DNA of 64,000 bases, from contig NHNW01000037.1 of assembly GCA_002786025.1 (NCBI GenBank), positions 248,001 through 312,000 of the forward strand, read 5' to 3'. The position numbers and the translations under genes are program-made. Below the pieces are notes generated by a model. That model saw nothing but the letters and a program-made list of their open reading frames with translations. It did no database searches and was not told the origin of the DNA. Below are positions 30,547 to 40,970 of this stretch, piece after piece. The stretch's first letter is position 1. Each line of letters opens with the position of its first letter. The DNA is from Zasmidium citrigriseum. Lineage: Eukaryota; Ascomycota; Dothideomycetes; Mycosphaerellales; Mycosphaerellaceae.

Positions 30547-33500
30547 ATGCCATCATCTTCGCTGGAGGCTTCAACTCGCAATTTGCGCCTGGAAACGGAA
30601 TACCTTACATGGCTTACCACTATCGCTCTTCCCCAAGAAGGCGTCTTGAAAAACTCGAACTGGCAGGCGAGCTTGGGCTTGGATATCTGTTTGGGCGTCA
30701 ACGACCATGGAGAAATGCACATTGACTTTGGAGGTGAGAATGGTATGGGGCGGGTGAAGAATTTGAGACTACATGGATTGATCTTGCGGGGAGAGGGGAG
30801 GGCATCTAATGGTGAGTGGAAATTTGGAGAGGTCGATCTGAACCCTTACATTCTGGGTGGTAAGCTCAGCAACGGGGAGAGGTTGCTGGAGGGTTTCAGG
30901 GAGAATGTCGAGGCTTTGGTTGCGAGAAACGTTGACGGGTTTGATGAGAGGTGGATGCGAGATGTGAGGAATTTGAGGTTGGTTGGCGATTCGCTGCTAT
31001 TCGAAGATTCGGATGGCGTTGGAAAGGTCGTGAACCTTCTTGAGGTTGTCAAGAGACGATGGCCAGATGTTGCTGCATCTAGAGATTTGCCGGGGTAAGC
31101 CTCCGTTGATCGCCCTGAGGGATGCGAGCATTGCTGACCTGGCTCTTGGTCCAAGATTTTATGGACCGGTTGGCGTGCGAAGGCGTTTCGATACAGCCGA
31201 CACCGAGAACGTCTGCTGGCAACGACTCGTCAGTCTTCAGATCGCCGAGATTCCGCCACTCAGCGCTGAGTGCATGAGAGATGATGGAAGCTGGACCACG
31301 TCCAGAATCGACCTGACTGAGATTCTGAGTGGACGGCCTGGAGTTGAATCCGGAAGATTCTCTGTAGTACATCTACGCCCTGGGGAAACGAGATGGCGCT
31401 ATCAGCCAGGTGCCATACGTGAAGAGGGGATAGCGGAGCCTCTTTTGGACGATGTCCGTCTCCAAGGAACGAGGCTTTGCGGATTGGTCGAGGGCAAGGG
31501 ACCTAAATTCCATTTCTCGTCCATCGAGCTTGGATTGGCTCTGAAGAACGACGATGGTAGGCTTACAATGTGAGTTTCCTCGTTGAACACATGGTCATTG
31601 GCTGAACTTTTAGCAGCAATCCCGACCCTCCATTCTGCGATTCCTGTCGGGACCTGTTTCTCGGCAGTACTTTCCACCGCCAGGCACAAGCTGTGGAAGT
31701 CGCCATTGCAGCCGACTGTCCTTTCTGCAGGTTCCTGCGCCGTGCATACGAGACTCACCGTCCCCAAGGCGCTGCACCATACACCAAGCCTCAAGAGCGT
31801 TGTACTGTTCGAACGCTCTTCGCCGACGAGAGCTCGAGGGTTGATGGTGTCGAGATTACATTTGCCTTCCCGCTTGACTCCAAGGAAAACGTTATACGAC
31901 GCTGTCGCCTGTACAACATCGAGGGTTCGTGAACTCAATCTCATTTGAGGAGGTACGCCCACTGAGACTATTGCAGATTCCTGGAACGACTCGATGCATT
32001 TTCGTACTCTTCCTCGGAAACACAATCCTCAAAACTGCACTTTCGATCCTTCTCGTAGCAGCGCCTTAGCTCGAGCGTGGATTGACGAATGCATTGACAA
32101 TCACGATGAATGCCCAAACAAGGCTGTCCCCGAGCTGCCGCACAGGGTTTTAGATATTGGTGAATCTGCTTCTAAAGTCGTCAGCCTTACGTCCTGTTCT
32201 GGCTTTACAGGGGAATATGCATGCCTCAGCCACTGCTGGGGGGACAGAAATTTCCTGACGCTGACCACGGATCGTCTGAACGACTTCTACAAAGGCATTT
32301 CGGACGACGTCCTCCCGCCAACGTTTGCCAACGCTGTGAGCTTCTGTCGGAAGCTCGACATCCGGTATGTATGGATCGATGCATTGTGCATCATCCAGGA
32401 TTCCAAGTCGGACTGGGAACAAGAGTCTGCGAGAATGGACAGATACTATACAAACTGCATTGTCTGTCTTGCGGCGACAACCTCCCCGGATGCTCGTCGT
32501 GGATGCGAGCTAAAATTGAGGCCGTCGATATTGACCACTGCCGGAATCGAACTTGATGGCCTTCCTTACAAGCTTGCACTGGTACCAGAAGAGCTCTCCC
32601 TAAACAACGTCCATTTCGAATGCCCGCAGGTAACGGACGAGCATCTTTGTCGGCGATTTCCGCTGCTCACTCGCGGCTGGGCATATCAGGAGCGTCGGCT
32701 AGCCCCTCGTGTGTTGCACTTCTGCGATTACGAGGTCATCCTCGAGTGTAAGAACTGTTTCCAATGCGAATGCGGTGGTGTAGAGCAAGTTGGAAGTCGC
32801 TGGGTGAATAGTCAACGTCCGAATACTTTGGCTCCGATGAAAATCTCATCTGACTATCCTTGGTCAGAGGCCGCCAAATCGATCCAGACATGGCATGCTG
32901 ATGTCGTGGAGTACAGTCGATTACGATTGACGTATGAAACAGATCGGCTCCAAGCGATCTCTGGTCTGGCTAGGCTGAATGCTGTGACAATGCCCGAACC
33001 GCGGATGGATCATGTTAGGGACAATTACTTTGCTGGAATCTGGGAAGGACATCTTCCGTATGACCTCATGTGGCGGGTTGGATCTCTGACTCCAAGAGGT
33101 GATCAGGTGATAGCAACTGCACAGAAGTCGAGAGCCGATCGATACATTGCTCCTTCCTGGTCTTGGGCGAGTGTGCGGGATAGAGTCGACTTCTGGGAGC
33201 CTGGATCCCAGCCGACCGTCAGCTTCAGTCGATCAATGAACGAATCAGAGCAGTCTGAAAGCCTGCCACAGATGATGATCACTATTCGTTCAGTCAGAAC
33301 TCATATCGCGGGGAACGACGTCACAGGCCAAGTCAGCGACGGCTATCTGGAAATTAGCGGACGTTTACTGGAGACAGCGTGGGGCGCCTTCGTCGACTGT
33401 GAGGGACGTGCCCATCCCCATTATCTTCTTGAGCTGGGAATACCCTTTCTTCCCGATTTCAAGGCATCGTCTGAAGGTAGCGGTATGCTCAGTCCCACGG

Positions 33501-33748
33501 AGAGGCTCTTCCTGTTGCCGGTATACTCTTATGTCAAGACCGACTTGACCGATCTCTTCCACTTCGCGATGGTGTTAAGGAAGCGAGATACTAACTGGAT
33601 CGAAAATGGTGATGTGACCTCTCTGAGAAGGACTAAGGAGTCGTCGCCAGTGTTTGAAAGGATTGGAAGTGCGATGTATGGGTGGTATATGGCAAGAGGT
33701 TGGGACGAATCTTTCACAGATGAAAGGATACGGCTGATCATTACCTGA
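30547..33748 (+). CDS. Predicted fusion of cyanovirin-N-like (CVNH) repeats and a HET domain
   Basis: Proposed exons 30547-31094, 31156-31569, 31614-31924 and 31977-33748, 1014 aa. Intron phases agree at all three junctions, branch points are present (TTGCTGACC, GGCTGAAC, ACTGAGA), and only exon 1 has a suitable ATG. Acceptors are AAG, TAG (or CAG 3 nt later) and CAG. Residues 1-120 and about 220-320 contain CVNH-like half repeats (EASTRNLRLE, SNWQASLGLDI, GEWKFGEVDLN, DGSWTTSRIDLTEIL, SSIELGLALKNDDGRL). Then a Cys pair CDSC near 329 and CPFC, as often precede HET domains. A complete HET domain follows from about 505 (YACLSHCWG, VWIDALCIIQDS, GWAYQERRLAPRVLHF). HET domains trigger incompatibility cell death; CVNH domains bind mannose-type glycans. 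If the splices are wrong, this is two or three adjacent genes. Confidence 0.65.
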
Positions 33749-33970
33749 GTCGTGTGAACGTTAAGCGTGATTCAGAATCCACGAGTGTTCTATTGCTTGT
33801 GTGTAGCCAATAGCCGTCGGACCAGGCTGAAATGCCCCGACGTTCCCGACCCGGCTTCACGATGACAACCTTCGCCAATGCCGAACCCCGGATGTACCAC
33901 ATTCTCTTCGAAAACGAACGACAGCTTGTTTGCTCAGCTTTGAGCAGATCTGATCTCATATGCTATCGAT

Positions 33971-34807
33971 ATGAGTACTACCAGCACTATTCCAGATCAT
34001 TGGGCGGACAAGCCATGGCCAATTTTGGGCTCGCCACAGGGAGAGGGCAAAGATACAGTGAGTAATAAATACTGCATTGACACAGGATCGGCCGCTTTAA
34101 TGACCAATGATACGTAGAAGTCGCACTTCTCGGTCTACATGGCAACCGACATGTGCCACGTCCACAACATCATCATCCGTGGCCTCAACAGCATCTATCT
34201 CCAAGCCCCATACATCAAAGATCACTCCGACGTCAACGACCTATTCACATACACAAACGCTCTGATCGACTGCATCAACGCTCATCATGACGGCGAAGAG
34301 AAGTACCTCTTCCCTGGGCTGATCGAATACACCAAGAACCCAGACATCATGGCCGAGAACCAAGCCCAACACGCCGCATTCCACAAAGGCCTGGACCAAC
34401 TCGGCGAGTACTGCAAGGAGACATCACCTTCAGCATACACCTTCAAGACCTTCAGGGCGATGATCGACTCCTTCGCCCCCTCCCTCCACCAACACCTCAG
34501 CGACGAAATCGGCACAATCCTCGCCCTCAAGGACATCCCCAACGAGGTTTTGAAGCCTCTCTGGAGAAAAGCCGAGCAGCACATCAATGACGTCGGAAGC
34601 ATGAATCTCATGTTTCCTCTCGCACTCGGATGCATGGATCGAGGGTATGAAGGCGGCGAACATAAATTCCCGCCGGTGCCGAGCTTTGTCCCGTTGATTG
34701 TCCAGTATTGGTTTGCGAGGAAGTATCGGAGTGTGTGGAGATTCAATCCTTGTGATATGTGGGGACGGCCGAGGGAGTTGCATTTCTTGAGCAAGTCGGA
34801 TACGTAG
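33971..34807 (+). CDS. Hemerythrin-like (HHE) domain protein
   Basis: Exons 33971-34057 and 34118-34807, 258 aa. The small first exon (MSTTSTIPDHWADKPWPILG) is supported because splicing over the 60-nt intron joins KDT to KSHFSVYMATDMC in frame, giving the usual N-terminus of this fungal family; starting at ATG 34139 would cut into it. The four-helix HHE ligands are visible: HVHNIIIRGL, HHDGEEKYLFPGL, QHAAFHKGL and HQHLSDEI. Hemerythrin-like proteins bind a non-heme di-iron site and O2, NO or metal; the role here is unknown. The C-terminal WGRPRELHFL tail is also typical. No signal peptide. Confidence 0.88.
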
Positions 34808-35188
34808 TCCATAATGGAAGTCGTGCTAGTATGGATAATTGTTCAAGCGGGAGCGAGCTTAGTTTCACAGATCGAAGCAGACCGCTACGACTTATTGATT
34901 GCTCTAGCAAAATATGTCCTGCTATGCTCATAAGCAGCCGGAGCAGACCTCGACACGAACGCTGTTAGATGAAGACTTTGCGCTCGATTGGGTCCAGAAT
35001 GAGGGTACAGGCCTGTTGCAAAACAACTGCCTGGGATGATGTGGGACTAATCGGGCTATTTCGTCAGGCTGAGCCCCGGGCCAATGGAAGCTTCAAAATA
35101 ACAACGAAGCCCGAGTTACTTGGGTTTGTACTAGAATGATGATTGACCCTATCATGTGAAAAGAGAATCACCCGCTACTCTCCAAGTA
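34808..35188. other. Intergenic region, no gene seen
   Basis: Spacer between the convergent hemerythrin-like and GPI-protein genes; nothing recognisable. Confidence 0.5.
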
Positions 35189-35991
35189 TCACGACCAAGT
35201 GAAGGCTCCCACTACCAACGCCAGTCCAACCCAAAGCCCTGTCCTGGACACTCCCAAGGCAACTCCTCCATTATCATTGTCCCCGTTCCCATTAAGCTTA
35301 GTATTATTGTTCAAAGTCGAGTCCGTACTAACCGCAGCCGCGAGCTGGCACTTGTCATTCTGCAATGCATCGTCCAGGCGATCATTCTTATTGATCGTCG
35401 GTTCGATCCAGAAAGAACGGATGGGCTCCTGTGTATCGTAGCATGCACCATCGGCAATGCAGTCCCATTGGAGCCACTCATCGGCACCCGTCAAGTCGCC
35501 ATGATCGTACCGGCAGTCCTTTTTGCAACCTTCACAAGGAAATGCGCGAACGAGAAGTTGGCCGAGATTATTTGGATTCCGAGTCTCGGAACTCGCACGC
35601 TGCTCATACCAGAGACCTGTGAAGACGCGGGAGTCTGTGACCTGGTCGCGGCTGGAGACGGTGTAGTTGATCTTTGGCCCCGGCCGATAGGGCAGGATTT
35701 CGAGCGTGTAGTTCTCACCGCCACTCCAAACATCCAAGGGAACGCATATCGAAGTTGCGTTCGGGAATCCTGAGAAGTGGATTGTTGGAGCGTTGGAGAT
35801 GTCGCAAGTATCGCTGGTACCGTCATACAGTGCGAGAGTTAGGTCGGTCCTACATTGCACGTTAGCGGACAGTCCAAGCAGCCGGAGCTTCGAGTGAAGA
35901 CGTCTTACGACAGAGCCTTTTGGACGGGAGCCGAGTCCTGAGCACAGCACATAGCTGCCATGACAATGAGGCTAAGACCGTAGGTCCTCAT
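35189..35991 (-). CDS. Secreted, Cys-containing, probably GPI-anchored protein of unknown function
   Basis: Exons 35909-35991 and 35189-35849 (minus strand), 247 aa; the 59-nt intron has donor GTAAGA, a CTAAC branch point and acceptor TGTAG. The spliced start gives a signal peptide (MRTYGLSLIVMAAMCCAQDS), which the unspliced open frame lacks. The ectodomain has about nine cysteines, including PCEGCKKDC, several N-glycosylation sequons (NAT, NYT, NNT) and no domain I recognise. A polar low-complexity linker rich in Asn/Gly/Asp precedes a hydrophobic C-terminus (GLWVGLALVVGAFTWS) with no basic tail, as in GPI-addition signals. Likely at the plasma membrane or cell wall. An effector role cannot be judged. 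Confidence 0.75.
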
Positions 35992-36899
35992 AGTAGATCA
36001 GCAGTGTTGCTGAAGAATTGAGATGGAAGACAAGGTCCTTTTCCTACAGCAAGAAGACAGGCAAGTCGTGAGAAAGCTGATCGACGATGTAGCAATTCTG
36101 AAAGGGAGATGCAGCGAAGCACACTGACGGGTGCCAAGTCGATATCACATATGGCACAGCAACAGAGCCAGAGCCGTGTGTCAACACAGCTGCAGAAGAG
36201 TGATGATGATTCGCGTTGAGGTGTCCAACTTCCACGGAAGCCACTCTTTCAGACGCCGGTCGCTGCAGCCAGCACCCGCGGAGCGTCTTCAAGGCTCCGA
36301 GAACAATTCTTAGTAAAGCTTATTAGGCGCCGGGAGAAGTCGTGCAAAGCTTATTTCTCTCTGCTCTACAACAAGCCGATGGACTGTTGGTCTCGTCTTC
36401 AAGAGACCATCTCACAGAGGAATTCGTGCGAGCCAAGGGGCCAGACTGATGACCACGAATCGCTGACTTCTGCAAAAGAAACGCCATCGTTCTTGAGGAG
36501 CGGCGAAAAGTACTCCACTCAATCCTACGCGGGCGCAATGGACATTGATGTATTGCAGAATTACCGGAACCGATGGTCATGTATTAAGATCCAATTCGCG
36601 TTCAGCTCAAATAAGTACCAGCGACACAGAGGAATGGCGGACTCATCGGGGCATTCAATCAGGCTGTGTCCGGACCAATGAATGCTTCAGAGCAACATCG
36701 TAGCCCGAACCGCGAAGATCGGCATCCCGACCCGAGCAGCGTTGCCTGACATCGTCTCTTCTCTTTTGGGCATGGAAAGTTGATGAGAGTGGATTATTGA
36801 ATGGATGCAGGTTCCGGGGAGTGGACAGTCCCGCAACCAGGAACTTGAAGAGCCAGCAAGCGCCCGTCGAAGGGTTGCTGGGAAGAGAATCCAGTCACC
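35992..36899. other. Intergenic region, no gene seen
   Basis: Shared upstream region of the GPI-protein gene (minus) and the BAHD-type acyltransferase (plus). Short overlapping frames at 36379-36681 and 36323-36580 have no domain character. Confidence 0.45.
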
Positions 36900-38336
36900 A
36901 TGACCCAAACCCAACACTTCCACCTCGGCCTCAACAACGCACCAGAAACCTTCCGCCTCTCCCTCCTCGACCTTGTCGTCCCACCCAACTACAACACCTA
37001 CGCCATAATTTTCAAACAAACAACCTCTACCTCCCCCTCAACCGTCCTCGAAATCTTCAAGCAAGGCATCGAAGCCACGCTATCGCAATCCCGGCATCTC
37101 GTGGGAACGATTGAGAAGAATGAGTATGGCGATTACTCAATCGTGCGAAAACCGACGAGTAGTATTCGATTCACCGTCCGCTGGCATGGCGAGAAGTTCC
37201 CGTCCTATGCTGAGCTGGAGGAGGGGGGTTTTACGTTGGCGAGGATGGGGGATCATTCGGTTCTGAGACTTGGTGGAATGCCGGATTCGAAACATCCGGA
37301 TGAAAGTCCGGAGGTGATTGGATTCCAGTTGAATTTCATTCGGAGAGGATGGATTTTGACGGTCCATGTGCATCATTTCGCGTTGGATATGACTGGGACT
37401 TCCAACGTTGTGAGGCAGATTGCGGAAAATTGTCGGTGTGTTGCGAAGGAAGAGAAGGCCACCGAATGGGACGAGAAGATGATGGACAGGTCGAGGTTCT
37501 TTTGTCCTGAGGTGCCTGAGGAAGAGAAGTGTGATGATCCGACGCGGCCTCCACGGCATGGGGATTGGAAGGCTTGTTCTTGGTTGTTATTTCATCTCCC
37601 TCCTGACCGGGTTGGGGAGTTGAAGAGTCTGGCTTCGCCGAGGAATAGTAGCATGGTGTCGACTTATGATGTTGTGACGGCGTTGTGCTGGCGGATTGTT
37701 GTGAGGAATCGAGCCAAGGTCTATGACTTTGATCTGGATGCGCCGGCGATCTTTGGGCAGCCGATGGATATGCGGAGTCGTGGTAAGTTATCCCAATCTT
37801 GAAGATCCATCGGTCATACTGACAGATCCTTAGCGAAACCTCCCCTCCCACCCGGCTACCAAGGCAACGCCCTCGCCGCGGGCCTGTCCTTCACACAACC
37901 CTCGCCCCCAACCCTCCGCCAAGTCATCTCCGACTCCAGCTTGACAGAACTCGCCACTTTCATCCGCGGGATCACCAACAGCGTCGGACAGCACACTCTC
38001 GATGAGACAGTCGCCAAAGTGGCGCCATACCGAACTAAATCCGGTCTCGATATGCCTCTGGACTCTCTGCCGCCGAGTTCCTTCACCACGACGGATTGGA
38101 GATCGGCAAGACTGGCGGAGAATGATCTTGGGGTTGGCGAGGCGGTGGCTTGGAGGTGTCTGTATAATGAGACGGTCGAGAATATGATGGTGCTGTATCC
38201 GCCGAGTAGGGTGACTGGTGGTCAAGAGCAGGGCATTGAGGTTATGTTGCCCTTTGAGAGAGAGGCTGTAGAGATCTTGTTGGAGGATGAGGACTTGAAG
38301 AGGTGGTTTGAGTTTCGTGGTGTGGAGGTGCCCTGA
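36900..38336 (+). CDS. BAHD-type acyltransferase (transferase family, trichothecene acetyltransferase-like)
   Basis: Exons 36900-37782 and 37834-38336, 461 aa; intron 51 nt, phase 1. The catalytic HHXXXD motif is intact (HHFALD, H158 and D163). The second signature, DFGWG, is replaced by a looser NDLGVGEAVAW near the C-terminus, as in many fungal members. Length matches the family (430-500 aa). These enzymes move an acyl group from acyl-CoA to an alcohol or amine of a secondary metabolite. No polyketide synthase, P450 or NRPS gene is nearby, so membership in a biosynthetic cluster is not supported. No signal peptide. Confidence 0.88.
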
Positions 38337-38435
38337 TTCGGCCTACTTGATCCTCAAGCAGACATTCGGCTCCTGCAGGGTTCGACATGAACAGAAGATC
38401 GAGAACCGATACTTTCAAAGTCCTTGATTTCGCTT

Positions 38436-39788
38436 CTACCGTCCCCATCTACTTCTTGAATCCTCAAAATCCTTCCCTTCCCGCTCCCTCTCTATCCGTG
38501 CATCGAATTGCTTTTGTGCCTCTGACCTGGCGAGCTGCTTGTCTTCTTCGTTGTTTGAGAACGTAAAGCTGTCGCCATCCGGTCTTGGAGACGACTGCAT
38601 CCGTGGCGCTGAAGATCGGGATTGTGAGCCACCAGACTGGGCCTGCTGTCGTAATCTCTCCCACGCACTTCCCGCCGGCTGCGTCTCTGACCCTGATGTC
38701 GAGCTTCCAAAGGGATCGGACGACTCCTGCTCTCTCCTTTGAGCCGGCCGTTGACTCTGCTGTGATTCTTGGCCCTGACCTTGCCTCTGCGAAGAGATCT
38801 GCTTCTGCGCCTGTGCATCATCTAGCACAAATGTATCACTCCGGCTCGTACTCCCATCCTCCACGAAGTCCTCAGCAAAAGCGCCTCCCGTCGGACTCGC
38901 ATCATCGTATCCGCCCGCCTTTGAGGCCCCTTGCCGATTCCTCCTCCACGCCTCCTGAACCCTCTGCCTCTGCCTCGCCATCTCCAACGTCTCCCCCTCT
39001 CTCGGCCCCGCCGTCTGATCAACCTCCCTCTTCCCAGGCAAAAGCCCACCCTGCCCACTCCTCGCATTCTGCTTCACCTTCTCCGCAAGATCCTTCAACC
39101 TAGGATCCATCAACCTCCCCGCACTCCCCGCCGTCAACGCATAACTCCCCAGCGCGACCTGCCCAATCGTCATCCCAACAACACTGTACGCAAAAGCCCG
39201 GTTCGAGTGCCACATATATCTCGCCTGCCACCCTCTCAGGAAAAGAAATTTGTCCGGGTTGAACTTCGCGCCGGGCGTCCAGCCAGGAAAGCGGAACTTG
39301 GCCATTCCACGCAGGAAGAGTGGGATTGCCGCCGCAATACCAATGGGTCCGCCATAGCTGCCTATCCGCAGTCCGCGACACATGTGGTATGCCAAAGCGT
39401 CTGCTTCTTCCTGTCGAACGGGGCGTTGGAGGATTTGCGAGGCGGCTTTGCAGGCATCTTGGACGGCGTTGGTCATCATGGGGGGATGAGTGGAGCTCAT
39501 GAAGGGTGTGGGCATGTTGGTGAGGTTGACGTAGATTTGGTCGTTGCCGCTGTTGATGGGGACGTAGCTTGGGTCGCGGGTTTGGAGGATTGTGGGGGAG
39601 CGGTCGCCGGCGTAGGGGTCGTCGTCGGAGGTGGGCGTGGTGTCGGAGGTGAAAGAGGGTTCGACGGGGGAGGCCGCTTCTTCGAGGACCATTTTGGCGG
39701 TGGGCGATGGGTTGAGAGGGTGGTGTTTGGGAGAGGTCGTGTGAGGTGAGGTCGGATTGATCTGGAGCTTGCTGGCGAATGACGACAT
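38436..39788 (-). CDS. Conserved-looking membrane protein of unknown function
   Basis: Single exon, 450 aa from ATG 39788; the frame extends to a GTG at 39815. N-terminal 100 residues are Ser/Thr/Pro-rich. The central region (about residues 105-230) looks structured, with two hydrophobic segments: GPIGIAAAIPLFLRGMAKF and SVVGMTIGQVALGSYALTA. Between them is an aromatic-rich RGWQARYMWHSNRAFAY stretch. The C-terminal 220 residues are Gln/Ser/Arg-rich and probably disordered, ending in a charged EREREGKDFEDSRSRWGR tail. I do not recognise the family. It shares a 114-bp upstream region with the SPRTN-like gene. Confidence 0.75.
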   Translation of the reverse strand: MSSFASKLQINPTSPHTTSPKHHPLNPSPTAKMVLEEAASPVEPSFTSDTTPTSDDDPYAGDRSPTILQTRDPSYVPINSGNDQIYVNLTNMPTPFMSSTHPPMMTNAVQDACKAASQILQRPVRQEEADALAYHMCRGLRIGSYGGPIGIAAAIPLFLRGMAKFRFPGWTPGAKFNPDKFLFLRGWQARYMWHSNRAFAYSVVGMTIGQVALGSYALTAGSAGRLMDPRLKDLAEKVKQNARSGQGGLLPGKREVDQTAGPREGETLEMARQRQRVQEAWRRNRQGASKAGGYDDASPTGGAFAEDFVEDGSTSRSDTFVLDDAQAQKQISSQRQGQGQESQQSQRPAQRREQESSDPFGSSTSGSETQPAGSAWERLRQQAQSGGSQSRSSAPRMQSSPRPDGDSFTFSNNEEDKQLARSEAQKQFDARIEREREGKDFEDSRSRWGR

Positions 39789-39902
39789 TTCATTCACTTG
39801 GGCGCTGGCTGCCACGTGCTCAAGCCATCTTTAACATCTCGTCTTTTGACAACCTTCATCGATATGACAATAACAACTCATCATGGGAAGCTGTAGGATG
39901 AA
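39789..39902. promoter_or_regulatory. Bidirectional promoter region
   Basis: Only 114 bp separate the start codons of the divergent membrane-protein gene (minus) and the SPRTN-like protease gene (plus), so both promoters must be in or overlap this interval. No TATA box is obvious. Confidence 0.5.
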
Positions 39903-40817
39903 ATGCCCGTCACGGACGAAGATGCGGCTCTCGAAGCCATCTCGGAGCTCGCATCGCCCACAGCTGAGCAAGAAGAGGCCAAGACCAAGATAGAAAGCAT
40001 CCTAGCGTCAGACGACCCCTTCATCGACATTCACCAGCTATTCGGCTTGTACAATATCCTGTACTTCCGCTCTCTGCTCCTCCCACGAGTAGAAGTCTCT
40101 TGGTCATCGCGACTCACGCTCTGCGCCGGCATCTGCGAACTGGTGCGAGACCCAGCAAACAACAACAAATACACCCGCATTCGCCTCAAACTCTCGGAAG
40201 CTCTCCTGAAGTACCGCCCCAGGAGCGATGCAGTCGACACACTCCTCCACGAAGCCATCCACGCTTACTTCTTCATCACCACATCATGGCGACACTCCCG
40301 CGGCGACGACGGCACAGGCCACGGCGCAGGCTTCCTACTCCTCGCGGATGCCATCAACGATCACGGAGGATACAACGTCTCCGTGTACCATACCTTTCAC
40401 GATGAAGTCGATTCGTATCGGACGCATGTTTGGCAGTGTGATGGGCCTTGCAAGGAGAGGGCTCCGTACTTTGGGCTGGTGAAGCGGAGCATGAATCGGG
40501 CGCCGGGGAAGGGGGATTCTTGGTGGAAGGAGCATCTGGAGGGGTGTGGTGGGGTTTTTGAGAAGGTTGCGGAGCCGGAGATGACCAAGGCGCAGGTGGA
40601 GAAGTTGAGTGGGTTGAGGAGGGCAGGAAAGCAGAGGCATAAGATTGATGGGTGGGTGAGGAAGAGGGAGAGGTCTGTGGATGATGGGGAGAAGACGAAG
40701 GCTCTTTTGAATGATGGAGTGAAGAGGATTAAGGAGACGGTCGAGTGCCCAGTCTGCGGTGCTGAGGTGGAAATGGACCGAGTGGGTGTGCATATCGACG
40801 ACGAACATCCGCCCTGA
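39903..40817 (+). CDS. SprT-like (SPRTN family) metalloprotease with C-terminal zinc finger
   Basis: Single exon, 304 aa. The SprT domain has the zinc-protease motif HEAIH (H116, E117, H120) with a third His in GHGAGF. Upstream is the family signature FGLYNILYFRSLLLPRVEVSWSSRLTLCAGIC. Next comes a zinc ribbon (QCDGPC ... HLEGCGG) with the family's APYFGLVKRSMNRAPG. The C-terminus ends in a UBZ4-like finger: ECPVCGAEV followed by HIDDEH. SPRTN degrades proteins crosslinked to DNA during replication, and its UBZ binds ubiquitin. The protein lacks the long linker with PCNA- and p97-binding motifs of the roughly 490-aa human enzyme. Confidence 0.9.
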   Translation: MPVTDEDAALEAISELASPTAEQEEAKTKIESILASDDPFIDIHQLFGLYNILYFRSLLLPRVEVSWSSRLTLCAGICELVRDPANNNKYTRIRLKLSEALLKYRPRSDAVDTLLHEAIHAYFFITTSWRHSRGDDGTGHGAGFLLLADAINDHGGYNVSVYHTFHDEVDSYRTHVWQCDGPCKERAPYFGLVKRSMNRAPGKGDSWWKEHLEGCGGVFEKVAEPEMTKAQVEKLSGLRRAGKQRHKIDGWVRKRERSVDDGEKTKALLNDGVKRIKETVECPVCGAEVEMDRVGVHIDDEHPP

Positions 40818-40970
40818 ACTTTCCAAGGCAATGACCTTTCCGCGAAATTACTGCTGCTTGAAGATGATGATATCTCAGGTACTAAGGGTCTGCATAGGAG
40901 TCGTTGTGTCTGCACCTTCCTCAAGGTCAAGGTTCGGCTAGCGGCGATCGCTTCCACCCGTGCTTTCTTC

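Noticed and set aside
31086..31620. Frameshifts or pseudogene breaks between the CVNH-like frames and the HET frame
   Set aside because: Each break coincides with a donor, branch point and acceptor of matching phase, so introns explain them better than decay.
35400..35409. GGTTCGATCC, like a tRNA B box
   Set aside because: No A box or acceptor stem around it; it lies inside the coding exon of the GPI-type protein.
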